Shown here one piece after another: positions 49,440 through 58,314 of a stretch of 64,000 nt of DNA; the first letter of the stretch is position 1; the number at the start of each line of letters is the position of its first letter. A model generated the notes under the pieces. That model worked only from the letters and a program-made list of their open reading frames with translations. It searched no databases and was not told the origin of the DNA. The position numbers were made by a program, and so were the translations under genes. Source of the DNA: Lycocorax pyrrhopterus obiensis (lineage: Eukaryota > Chordata > Aves > Passeriformes > Paradisaeidae); NCBI GenBank assembly GCA_014706295.1, contig JACSVZ010000011.1:13895329-13959328 (forward strand), written 5' to 3'.

Positions 49440-49755
49440 TCATAGAATCACAGAATGGTTTGGGTTGCATGGAACCTTAAAGACCATCTCATTCCAACCC
49501 CCCTGCCATGGGCAGGAACACCTTCCACTAAACCAGCTTTCTCAGACCCCCACCCAACCTGGCCTGGAACACTTCCAGGGATGGGGCAAACACACCTTCT
49601 CTGTGTAATCTCTGCCAGGGCCTCCCCACCCTCACAGGGAAGAATTTCTTCCTAATATCTAATCTAACCCTGCCCTCTTGTCAGTGTGAAGCCATTCCCC
49701 CACATTCTGTCACTCTATGCCCTTGTCCAAGATCCCTTTCCAGCTCTGATACAAT
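49440..49755 (-). mobile_element. CR1 LINE fragment, minus orientation
   Basis: It begins TCATAGAATCACAGAATGG on the plus strand and continues through CCCCTGCCATGGGCAGGAA and CACAGGGAAGAATTTCTTCC. It resembles the 29.2-kb copy but is shorter. Confidence 0.93.
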
Positions 49756-49904
49756 GCAGGTGTAACCTGGATGAGTCTGCTTGGAAAACAGCAAAGGTAT
49801 GACAAAGGTGCCATGGGAACTTGACTTGAGAACTGCAGGTAAGCTCAGGCTCTCACCCCTAGTTCCTGCATCCTTTCGCAATGGGGTGTCACTACTCATA
49901 GGAT

Positions 49905-50005
49905 CATATCATAGAATCACAGGATGGTTTCTGTTGGAAGAGACCTTACAGATAGTGTAGTTCCAACCCTCCTGCTGTGGGTTTCCAACCCCCACTAGAT
50001 CACTA
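49905..50005 (-). mobile_element. CR1 LINE 3'-end fragment, minus orientation
   Basis: ATCATAGAATCACAGGATGG is followed by GGAAGAGACCTTACAGATA on the plus strand, a short terminus 150 bp beyond the previous copy. Confidence 0.85.
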
Positions 50006-50514
50006 ATCCTCTTCAGCCCAAAAGAAAATGACTCAGGAAAGGTGGGTAGTGCCCAGCTCCGGTTACAGTGCTGGGTCGGTCTCACCCCGCCTCTTTATTG
50101 GTGGCTCACTTAGCACTATCTATTGATTCTTTAGCAAGTGACTAATAGGTGATGACAGGCCTGAATGCATTGTGGAGCAACTCGGCTTGATAAATAGCAG
50201 GGAGTTTATTTCTTATTTACAGTAGATCAAATGTACTAAAACTAATTGTGCCACACCCCCGTTCACCTGGCAGGCAGAAAAAAGCATGTTCCTCCATGTT
50301 TCTGTCAGCAGCGCTGTCATTGTGCAATCACCTCGGTGACTGAGAACGTGCTTGAGCCTCCAGCAACTGAGGGTGGAAGAGGTGTGACTGCCTTTTGGAA
50401 AACAGGCTCCGAGTCTTCCTGGTGTGGTGATGTGAAAACAATCCATTGGTAAAATGTACAGCAGCCTGGGGGGCTGTGGGAGAGGAGCTATAGTGCCCCT
50501 GAGCTTGGTGTTTG

Positions 50515-51032
50515 TGCAGCTGCACCTTGAATCCTGTGTTCAGTTTTGGGCCAGTCACAGCAAGAAAGACATTGAGGCGCTGAAGCATGTCCAGAGAAGG
50601 GCAACGGAGCTGGAGAAGGTCTGAAGCACAAGTCTGATAAGGAGCTGATGAGGGAGCTGGAAGGGCTCAGCCTGGAGAAAAGGAGACTTAGGGGGCCGTT
50701 ATCACTCTGTACAACTCTGACAGGAGGGTGTAGCCAGGTGAGGTCGGGCTCTGCTCCCAAGTAACAAGTGATAGGATGAGAGGAAACAGCCTTAGGTTGT
50801 GCCAAGGGACATTTCAATTGGGTATTAGGGGAAATTTCTTCACAGAAAGGATTGTCAAGCACTGGTACAGGCTGCCCAGGAACGTGGTGGTGTCACCATC
50901 CCAGAAGTGTTTAAAAATGCATGGTTGTGGCACTTGGGGATGTGGTTTAGTGGTGGAATTGGCAGTGTTAGCTTAATTGTTGAAATCGATGATCTTAGAG
51001 GCCTTTTCCAAGCTAAATGATTCTATCATTCT
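50515..51032 (+). mobile_element. CR1 LINE fragment, plus orientation
   Basis: Sense CR1 text runs from GTGTTCAGTTTTGGGCC through AGCCTGGAGAAAAGGAGACT, CAGGCTGCCCAGGAACGTGG and AAATGATTCTATCATTCTGA, ending in the characteristic 3' terminal repeat. It is the opposite orientation to its two left neighbours. Confidence 0.93.
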
Positions 51033-52449
51033 GAGGACTTTAATGCTCAGCTTAAGGTTTAGACCATGCAAGAACATTTCCAAGCAAAAAACCATCTGAA
51101 TCCCCTCTCAGGATCTGGACCTAGATCCTTTGCAGAGGCTTGGGGACAGCAGCAGCCCTTGTGACAAGGCTGGGCTGCAAGGCAGTGAGGCTGGTTTCTT
51201 TGCCCTCTGCCTCTTCGTGCCAGGCTGGACTCAGACTCCTGGTGAAGCAGTGCTTGTTTAAACTCTAATAATCAATAATGCAGTATGGGGCCCCAGAGCA
51301 AAGTAAACATTATAAAGTTACAGCTCCAAAACAGTGGAAGGCTGCACAAATGTGGTGACAGAGCAAAAATAGGAGACTTAAAATGTTAATTATTTGTTTT
51401 CTGATGCTATCTGCTTCAGAGGCACTGTGGAGGTTTCAAACAGGCTGCGGGTGATGGCCTCATCCTCCACCTAGAGGAAGAAAACCATGGAAGTCTATTT
51501 GGAGGATTTGAGTTCCAGTGCAAATGACATCTGTTGGCAATTATAGTTGAGTAATCATTGAAAAGGAAATACTGAAATGATCTATCGAGCCTGAATGCCG
51601 GTCCAGCTGTCTGGGAGATCCTCAGTGACGGATCAGTCTGAGACAGAAGCTGAAAGACCCAAAGCTTTGTACTGCTGGTAAGTGGTAGGAATTCACACAG
51701 GAAAAGAAGTCTCTCAACCCAATGTGGAAAACTAAAAAAGCAGAAGGAGGTCCAATTAACCTGAGGGGAAAAAATGGGGGAAAAAATTAATTGTGTGGAA
51801 CTTAAGGAGAGGCTCAGACTTGCCAGAGAGAAGATATGGGACTGGGTCACCATAGAAGCTGCCAATGTGCATCTTCCCAAAGGGGTTTGGGGAGAGGTCC
51901 GAGGTCATAGCTGGGAAGGACCTGCTTATCTCACAGTGTCTGCCAGCTGAGCCCCAGAAAACAGGCTGGAGTGGGCAGGAGGAAATCAGCTGCTGCTGGA
52001 GCATGGAGACACACTTGGCATTGCCACTGGGAGGAAGCTGCTCTTGTTAATGCTGCTGCCAAGGTATTTTGGGGCAGAAGATGACCTGTGAGCAGTGTTG
52101 TTGTCTCCATTGCTGCCCAGCAGCCTGTGCAGCGGCTCTGGGACTCAATGTAGGAAAACAAGGGCTTGGGAAGAGGTTTCTGAGGATATGTCTTCACTTA
52201 CAGTGGGGCAGGAACACATGATGTACACATGCACCAGATCCAGCCTTGCAAACCTGTAATGCATCACTTGAGGTGCTGAACAGCACTGGGCTCCACTGGT
52301 AGTAGCACAGAACAGTGCCTCATGGCAACAGGCAAGGGGGAGAATAGGCTTTCAGCAGGGCATTTCCTTTGCAGATGAATGTCCAGGTGCCCAAGTCCTC
52401 TGTGGCTCTGAACACAGCTCAACTTATGACTGCATCCCAAGGGGTGGGG
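51033..52449. other. Noncoding, nothing recognised
   Basis: No exon or repeat is supported. Similarity to the promoter regions of SDR genes B and C starts only near 52,450. Confidence 0.5.
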
Positions 52450-52865
52450 CGCATGACCAGCAGCCATGCAGGTCCCCACCCTTCTGCCAGGACACCACGC
52501 TGGGTTTGCTCTCCCACTCCATGGGTCTTTTGCTCCACGACGATGGAGAGGTTATTGTCTTGGAAGAGGCAGGAGCAAGGCAGAGAACATCTGCTCAGGG
52601 CCATCTGAGGCACAGCCTGGTACAATGTGCAAAGACCATCGAGCCCACAGGATATTTGTGAGGGTGTCAAGCCCACCCGAGCCATGGAATTTCCCACATC
52701 AGCCCACACGCTGCTCCCTCCCTCCTCATCCACAACAGCCCCACCTGGCTTATGGCACCAGGTTACCCAAGGAATGCAAAATTTGCCTGGAAAAGCCAAG
52801 TGATTTTTGCTTGGTAACTAGGATTGGTCCCCAGCCAGGATCTATGCCCTGGAGCTTAAAGAGCT

Positions 52866-52879
52866 GGAGCAGTTGCTCC
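52866..52879. promoter_or_regulatory. Inverted repeat shared by the three SDR promoters
   Basis: GGAGCAGTTGCTCC is a perfect 6-bp inverted repeat with a 2-bp spacer, 119-132 bp upstream of the ATG at 52998. The same motif lies at 54356-54369 before gene B and 58181-58194 before gene C. Its surroundings are also conserved, so it may only reflect the duplication. Confidence 0.35.
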
Positions 52880-52934
52880 TCCTGGAGAGACGCCAGTGTT
52901 GCTGCAAGCCGTGAGTGAGTGGGGTGGGACACGC

Positions 52935-52941
52935 TATAAGG
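52935..52941 (+). promoter_or_regulatory. TATA-like box before orphan exon 1
   Basis: TATAAGG lies 63 bp upstream of the orphan exon-1 ATG, the same spacing as before gene C. Confidence 0.55.
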
Positions 52942-52997
52942 AAATATTAGAGAGCTGAGTGAACAGTGCAAGCTGGAGTAGAGAGAGAAGCAGCATC

Positions 52998-53144
52998 ATG
53001 GCAGAGCTCTGTGTCCATTCCGTTCTGGTGACTGGGGCCAACCGGGGCCTTGGCCTGGGGTTTGTCCAGCATTTCCTGAGGATGCCAAAACCACCCCAGT
53101 GGATCTTTGCGACCTGTCGGGACCCCAAGGGACAGAGAGCGCAG
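52998..53144 (+). pseudogene. Orphan SDR exon 1, possible alternative first exon of gene B
   Basis: 49 intact codons start MAELCVHSVLVTGANRGLGL, with the TGxxxGxG motif and ATCRDPKG, and end in CAG before a normal donor (GTGAGG). No exon 2 follows before the next copy of exon 1 at 54,491. It is either a dead partial gene or an upstream first exon that splices to gene B exon 2 (55011), where the phase matches. It differs from gene C exon 1 at only one residue (Cys for Arg at position 5). Confidence 0.75.
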
Positions 53145-53659
53145 GTGAGGCCGGGCTGGGAGGCAGTGCCTGTGCTGGGAATGAGAGCACTTGGTGCCAG
53201 GGGGAGATTGGAACAAGGAGGGCACCTGCAGAGGGCTGGAGCTGCAGTCAGGCACCCGTGGCCCAGGGCAGCTGGGCTGGGACACCGTGGGAGCAGCTGT
53301 GCCTGGGATGTGTGGAGGGGACAGAGGTACATGGTGTGTGCAGGAGGTGTGGAGTGTTTGCCATGCATCAGGATCAGGGTAGCTGGAGCAGGGTGCTGGG
53401 CGCTTGGTGGTGCAGGGATGGAGCTAGAGGGACATGGGCTTTGGCTGGCTCTGCTGGGTGACTTGGTCCTGGGACAAACCATCAGTATGACCTGCCAGAA
53501 GGGCTCAGTCCTGCCTGCTGCTGTCCTGGTCTCTGTGCTTCTGCCTGGGAGAACCAGGCAGGGGTGGGTGGCTGGGGCAGGGGGTGCCCCATGGGCTCCC
53601 TCCCCTCCACAGGCACCGTGCCTGGCACAGTATCCCCAACACCTCCCCTGGCACCTCAC

Positions 53660-53814
53660 CTTGCTGGCCTGGTACGGGTACATGGGGGCCTCTGGCAGCC
53701 CGAGGCACAGCCCGATGGAGCCCAGTTTGGTGGAGACGTTGATGACAGCGGCCCTGCTGCAGCTCAGACCCTCCTTCCCTTGGCCGCCCGCTCCAGGAGC
53801 GGCAGAAATTCCTG
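53660..53814 (-). pseudogene. Relic exon 4 of a lost SDR paralogue (copy 1)
   Basis: On the minus strand, an acceptor (GCAG|CAGGAATTTCTG) and donor (AGCAAG|GTGAGG) frame 155 nt that translate as EFLPLLERAAKG, then after a one-base shift GLSCSRAAVINVSTKLGS and end PYQASK. It keeps the catalytic YxxxK residues. Length 155 is not a multiple of 3, and the upstream frame hits TGA. Its sequence is clearly different from exon 4 of A, B or C, so it comes from another family member. No other exon of that gene is visible. Confidence 0.85.
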
Positions 53815-54426
53815 CTGCAAGGAGACAGGTGCTGCACTAAGATGTGGCAAGCCTGCAGTTTGTGTCTTGCTGGAATGCAAGGCCAGCAGCTGGTGGTGTG
53901 CTGGCCATGCAGGCACCCATCCTTCTGCCTGGTGATTGGATCCACTGGGTTTGCTTCCCCCCATGGGTGCCGTGTTTCAATTGACAATCAGGGAATGCGC
54001 ATTGGCTTGCAGGAGGCAAGAGCAAGGCAGAGAGTGTCTGCTCATGGCCATGGGAGGAATGTCCTGGCTCAGGGGACCAGGGAAGGGGGATGAGATCAGC
54101 CTGCTCCCAGTGTTGTGTGGGTCTGAGGAGGAAAGTCCTTCTTGTGAATGTATCAAGCCCACATGAGCCATGGAGCTTCCCACATCCCTTCCACATGCTA
54201 CTCCCTCCCTCCTCACCCACAAGCTCCTCTCCTGGCTTATGGCACCAGGTTTCCCAAGGACAGCACAAGTTGCCTGAAACCATCAAGGGTTTTTTTCCTT
54301 TTGAAAACAAGGACTGGCTCCCAGCTGGGATCTATGTTCTGGAGTTCAAGGAGCTGGAGCAGTTGCTCCTCCTGCAGCCACGGGTTGGCATAAACACTAA
54401 GTGGGTGTGGTGTCCATGGGCTACGC

Positions 54427-54433
54427 TGTAAAA
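54427..54433 (+). promoter_or_regulatory. Degenerate TATA position before gene B
   Basis: Where the orphan exon and gene C have TATAAGG, gene B has TGTAAAA followed by an A-run, 64 bp before its ATG. The TATA core is lost. Confidence 0.45.
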
Positions 54434-54490
54434 AAAAACGTTAGAGAGCTTGGTAAACAGCAGGAGCTGGAGTAGAGGTGGACAGGCAGC

Positions 54491-56510
54491 ATGGGAGAGC
54501 TCCGTGTCCATTCCGTTCTGGTGACTGGGGCCAACCGGGGCCTTGGCCTGGGGTTTGTCCAGCATTTCCTGAGGATGCCAAAACCACCCCAGTGGATCTT
54601 TGCAGGCTGTCGGGACCCCAAGGGACAGAGAGCGCAGGTGGGGCCAGGCTGGGAGGCAGTGCCTGTGCTCGGGGACAAGAGCACTCGGTGCCAGGGGGAG
54701 ATTGGAACAGGGAGGGCGCCTGCAGAGGGCTGGAGCTGCAGTCAGGCACCCGTGGCCCAGGGCAGCTGGGCTGGGACACCGTGGGAGCAGCTGTGCCTGG
54801 GATGTGTGGAGGGGACAGAGGTACATGGTGTGTGCAGGAGGTGTGGAGTGTTTGCCATGCATCAGGATCAGGGCAGCTGGAGCAGGGTGCTGGGCACTTG
54901 GTGGTGCAGGGACAGAGCTAGAGGGACATGGGCTTTGGCTGGCTCTGCTGGGTGAGCCTTGGCACAGCCATCCCAGCCTGCCGGTGCCAACGTTGTGACC
55001 CCTTTTGCAGGAGCTAAAGGATTTGGCCTCCAAACATCCCAACCTGGTCGTCATTGCTCTCGGTAGGTTCCCTCTCACCCCAGTTCCTCTGGTGAATGCC
55101 TGGGCTCTCATCACAGCCCCGGGAGTGCCTCACTGGAGGCAGCTGTGGGGGCACCTCCTTGGGGGGACACAGGGGACCCCAAAGCACCACAGGGTCACTG
55201 ACCTCCTCTGTGTTGCCCCTGCAGAAGTTGCCGACCCCGCCAGCATCAAGGCGGCTGCAGCCAAGGTTGGGGAGCACTTGGGGGGCTCTGGGCTGAACCT
55301 TCTCATCAACAATGCTGGAATGGTCAAGCCTAAGACGCTTGATGCTGAAACATTGGAGGACATGACCGAGACTTACACCACCAACACGGCTGGGCCCCTG
55401 CTGATGGGCCAGGTGAGACCCCAGCACTACAACACAGCTCCAGAAGGATCCCTTCTAATGTGCTCAAGCTGGACATCATAGAGGGTGTGAAGGGCCAATG
55501 GGAGGGGCTCCTGTCACTGCTCTGGTGCCTGATGGACTCTCAGTTGATGAGAAGCTTGTGGAGCCATGGGCTGGAGCCCTGGAGCTGGAGCCTGGCAGGG
55601 AAGAGGAATGAGGATGTCTCAGTGCTGGTGCCAATGTTGCCCACTGTGGAAGGAGCTGCTCCCCTGCCCTGTGCCATGTCCGTGTGTGCTCCTGTCCCCT
55701 CTGTCTCCTCGCAGGCGTTCCTGCCCTTGCTGAAGAAGGCTGCCCAGGGGAGCCCGGGCTCAGGGCTGAGCTGCAGCAAGGCTGCCATTGTCAACATTTC
55801 CAGCATTGGTGGCTCCATTGCTTGTTCCTTTGGATGGGAACAAATGCAAGTTGTCTCATACCGCTGCAGCAAGGTACTGTCAAACGTGCTGGAGACAAGT
55901 TTGCTTCCCCTGCCCTGCCCAGCCGTGAGTCCCCTGGCAGCCCCTCTTCCCCTCCCACCACCGTCCCCTCCCTGTCTCCCCACAGGCTGCTCTGAACATG
56001 CTGAGCAAGTGCCAGTCCCTGGCGTACCGGGAGCACGGCATCCTCTGCGTCGCTCTGCACCCCGGCTGGGTGCAAACTGACTTGGGCGGTGCTACCGGAT
56101 ACACGGTAGGAATTCCCCCAGGGCAGGTCCATCAGAGCTCCTTCGCTGACTTTCCATGGGTGGGAATTGCTGTCCTGAGCCCCTGGCCCAGACTTCCCTG
56201 CCTGCCCAATCGCTGCTGGGACAGCTCCTCCTGTCCTGGTGGTGGGTGCCCCCATCCCCTCGATTCCCTGCTTTGCCCCCTGTCCTGGGTGTTCAGGGTT
56301 TTCAGTTTTCCCCTTTGCCCTAGAGAGCCTCCTGCCCTCAGCCTTGGCTGCTCCAGGGCCTCAGGCATGGGCTGCCTCTCTCCTTTTGCCCCGCAGCCCC
56401 CTGTGACAGTGGATGACAGCGTGCAAGGGATGCTGAAGGTCCTCTCCTCCCTCTCTGAGAAGGAAACTGGCACCTTCCTGGACTGGGAAGGGAACGTCAT
56501 ACCCTGGTGA
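54491..56510 (+). CDS. SDR gene B: C-factor/sniffer-like short-chain dehydrogenase/reductase
   Basis: Six exons: 54491-54637, 55011-55062, 55225-55412, 55715-55873, 55986-56105, 56397-56510. All have GT/AG borders and the frame is continuous (259 aa). It starts MGELRVHSVLVTGANRGLGL (TGxxxGxG). AGCRDPKG replaces ATCRDPKG of its sisters, keeping the NADPH-type Arg. LLINNAG, TNTAGP, NISSIGGS and SYRCSK supply the Asn-Ser-Tyr-Lys active site. The tail after LHPGWVQTDLGG is ATGYT, and it ends DWEGNVIPW. It is expected to be a cytosolic NADPH-dependent carbonyl reductase; substrate unknown. Its TATA is degraded, so transcription may start at the orphan exon 1 upstream. Closest relative is gene C. 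It appears intact, with no stop or frameshift. Confidence 0.92.
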
Positions 56511-56574
56511 GACACCAGTTCAGGATCCTGGCAGCAGGACTCTGTGCCACTGCTCCCCCCTGTTCCCCATCCTC

Positions 56575-56580
56575 AATAAA
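56575..56580 (+). terminator. Poly(A) signal of SDR gene B
   Basis: AATAAA 65 nt after the stop codon of gene B predicts a very short 3' UTR. Confidence 0.75.
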
Positions 56581-57284
56581 CGCCTGCTGAGACCCCCCAG
56601 CTCTGTTGTGCATTGCCAACTCCTGGCATGGCCCCTTCCCAGATATCCCACTCCTCATCCCGGGATGCAGTAGTGCCCACAGCTGCCCTCGACCCACGGC
56701 TGTCACTGGCATCGCCATGAGTGCCAACCTGCAGGTCCCATGGCACCGTGACTGCCCTCTGGAGACCTCCCCTCCAGGAGGCAGCGGAGAAGCTGGAGCA
56801 GGGCTCCTCTCCTGAGAGGAGAGAGATCTTGAGCCCCTGCAGGACTGGCTTTCCCCTGCTCAGGCTGGGCTGCCCGAGGGGCTGGGGGTCACAGGGACCA
56901 GCTGCCCTCTCCCCTCAGCTGGGGAATGGCTGGTCACAGGTGGCACAGAGGGACACAGAGTGCTTGGGCAGAGCACAGGGATCCTGCCCCAGGTTTGGAT
57001 GGGAGGTTTGAGACTGGGTGTGGAGACGGAGCAGAGAGGCATCAGCTGCCAGAGTTTACAGAGATGGGGGGTACAGGGGGACCACAGGGGCACATGTGGG
57101 GTGGGGAAGGGGAGAGAAGCTGCTTTCCAAGCCCTTCTCTTCTTGAAGCTCTACAGCCAAGCACCTCATTCCCATGTTCTGGCAGCCTGGAAGAGGCACA
57201 GCCCTGCCAGCATGACCCAGGGTGTGTGTGGGCAGGAGAGAAGGCATTTCCCAAGCAGAAAATGTCTGTGGAGGTGGGAAATGG
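56581..57284. other. Unique spacer between the two SDR units
   Basis: About 700 bp has no counterpart elsewhere in the window. It is not part of either tandem copy, and no gene or repeat is seen. Confidence 0.6.
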
Positions 57285-57484
57285 GACTTGGTCCTGGGAC
57301 AAACCATCAGTATGACCTGCCAGAAGGGCTCAGTCCTGCCTGCTGCTGTCCTGGTCTCTGTGCTTCTGCCTGGGAGAACCAGGCAGGGGTGGGTGGCTGG
57401 GGCAGGGGGTGCCCCATGGGCTCCCTCCCCTCCACAGGCACCGTGCCTGGCACAGCATCCCCAGCACCTCCCCTGGCACCTCAC

Positions 57485-57639
57485 CTTGCTGGCCTGGTAC
57501 GGGTACATGGGGGCCTCTGGCAGCCTGAGGCACAGCCCGATGGAGCCCAGTTTGGTGGAGACGTTGATGACAGCGGCCCTGCTGCAGCTCAGACCCTCCT
57601 TCCCTTGGCCGCCCGCTCCAGGAGCGGCAGAAATTCCTG
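57485..57639 (-). pseudogene. Relic exon 4 of a lost SDR paralogue (copy 2)
   Basis: Same 155-nt minus-strand relic as at 53660-53814, with the same frameshift at the AAGGGAAGGAGGGTC position and the same splice signals. Only a few substitutions separate the two, so the defect predates the duplication. Confidence 0.85.
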
Positions 57640-58251
57640 CTGCAAGGAGACAGGTGCTGCACTAAGATGTGGCAAGCCTGCAATTTGTGTCTTGCTGGAA
57701 TGCAAGGCCAGCAGCTGGTGGTGTGCTGGCCATGCAGGCGCCCATCCTTCTGCCTGGTGATTGGATCCACTGGGTTTGCTTCCCCCCATGGGTGCCGTGT
57801 TTCAATTGACAATCAGGGAATGCGCATTGGCTTGCAGGAGGCAAGAGCAAGGCAGAGAGTGTCTGCTCATGGCCATGGGAGGAATGTCCTGGCTCAGGGG
57901 ACCAGGGAAGGGGGATGAGATCAGCCTGCTCCCAGTGTTGTGTGGGTCTGAGGAGGAAAGTCCTTCTTGTGAATGTATCAAGCCCACATGAACCATGGAG
58001 CTTCCCACATCCCTTCCACATGCTGCTCCCTCCCTCCTCACCCACAAGCTCCTCTCCTGGCTTATGGCACCAGGTTTCCCAAGGACAGCACAAGTTGCCT
58101 GGAAAAGCCAAGTGGTTTTTGCCCTTTGGAGACAAGGACTGGCTCCCAGCTGGGATCTATGTCCTGGAGTTCAAAGAGCTGGAGCAGTTGCTCCTCCTGC
58201 AGCCAAGGGTTGGTGTAAACCCTGAGTGGGTGGAGTGTCCATGGAAAATGA

Positions 58252-58258
58252 TATAAGG
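58252..58258 (+). promoter_or_regulatory. TATA-like box of SDR gene C
   Basis: TATAAGG lies 63 bp upstream of the gene C ATG, followed by AAATATTAGAGAGCTGAG, shared with the orphan exon-1 promoter. Confidence 0.55.
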
Positions 58259-58314
58259 AAATATTAGAGAGCTGAGCAAACTGCAAGAGCTGAGGCAAAG
58301 AGAGAAGCAGCATC

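Larger units (their letters stand above)
52450..53459 (+). repeat. Partial SDR duplication unit: promoter, exon 1, part of intron 1
   Basis: This stretch matches the upstream region, exon 1 and first part of intron 1 of genes B (53,900-54,950) and C (57,700-58,620). The promoter side is more diverged than the exon side. Similarity to intron 1 stops exactly at 53,459, where the next unit begins. The minus-strand relic exon found in the other two units is absent upstream. Confidence 0.8.
53460..56555 (+). repeat. Tandem segmental duplication, copy 1 (gene B unit)
   Basis: Starts at GACTTGGTCCTGGGAC. It includes the minus-strand relic exon, the promoter and all six exons of gene B. Sequence is nearly identical to copy 2 across 53460-54270, intron 3 and the first half of exon 4, with diverged patches between. 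Similarity fades within the 3' UTR. Confidence 0.88.

Noticed and set aside
54090..54431. 113-codon frame upstream of gene B, matched at 57915-58256 before gene C
   Set aside because: It looks conserved but comes from the shared duplicated promoter; the orphan copy has a stop in the aligned frame and no splice signal supports it.
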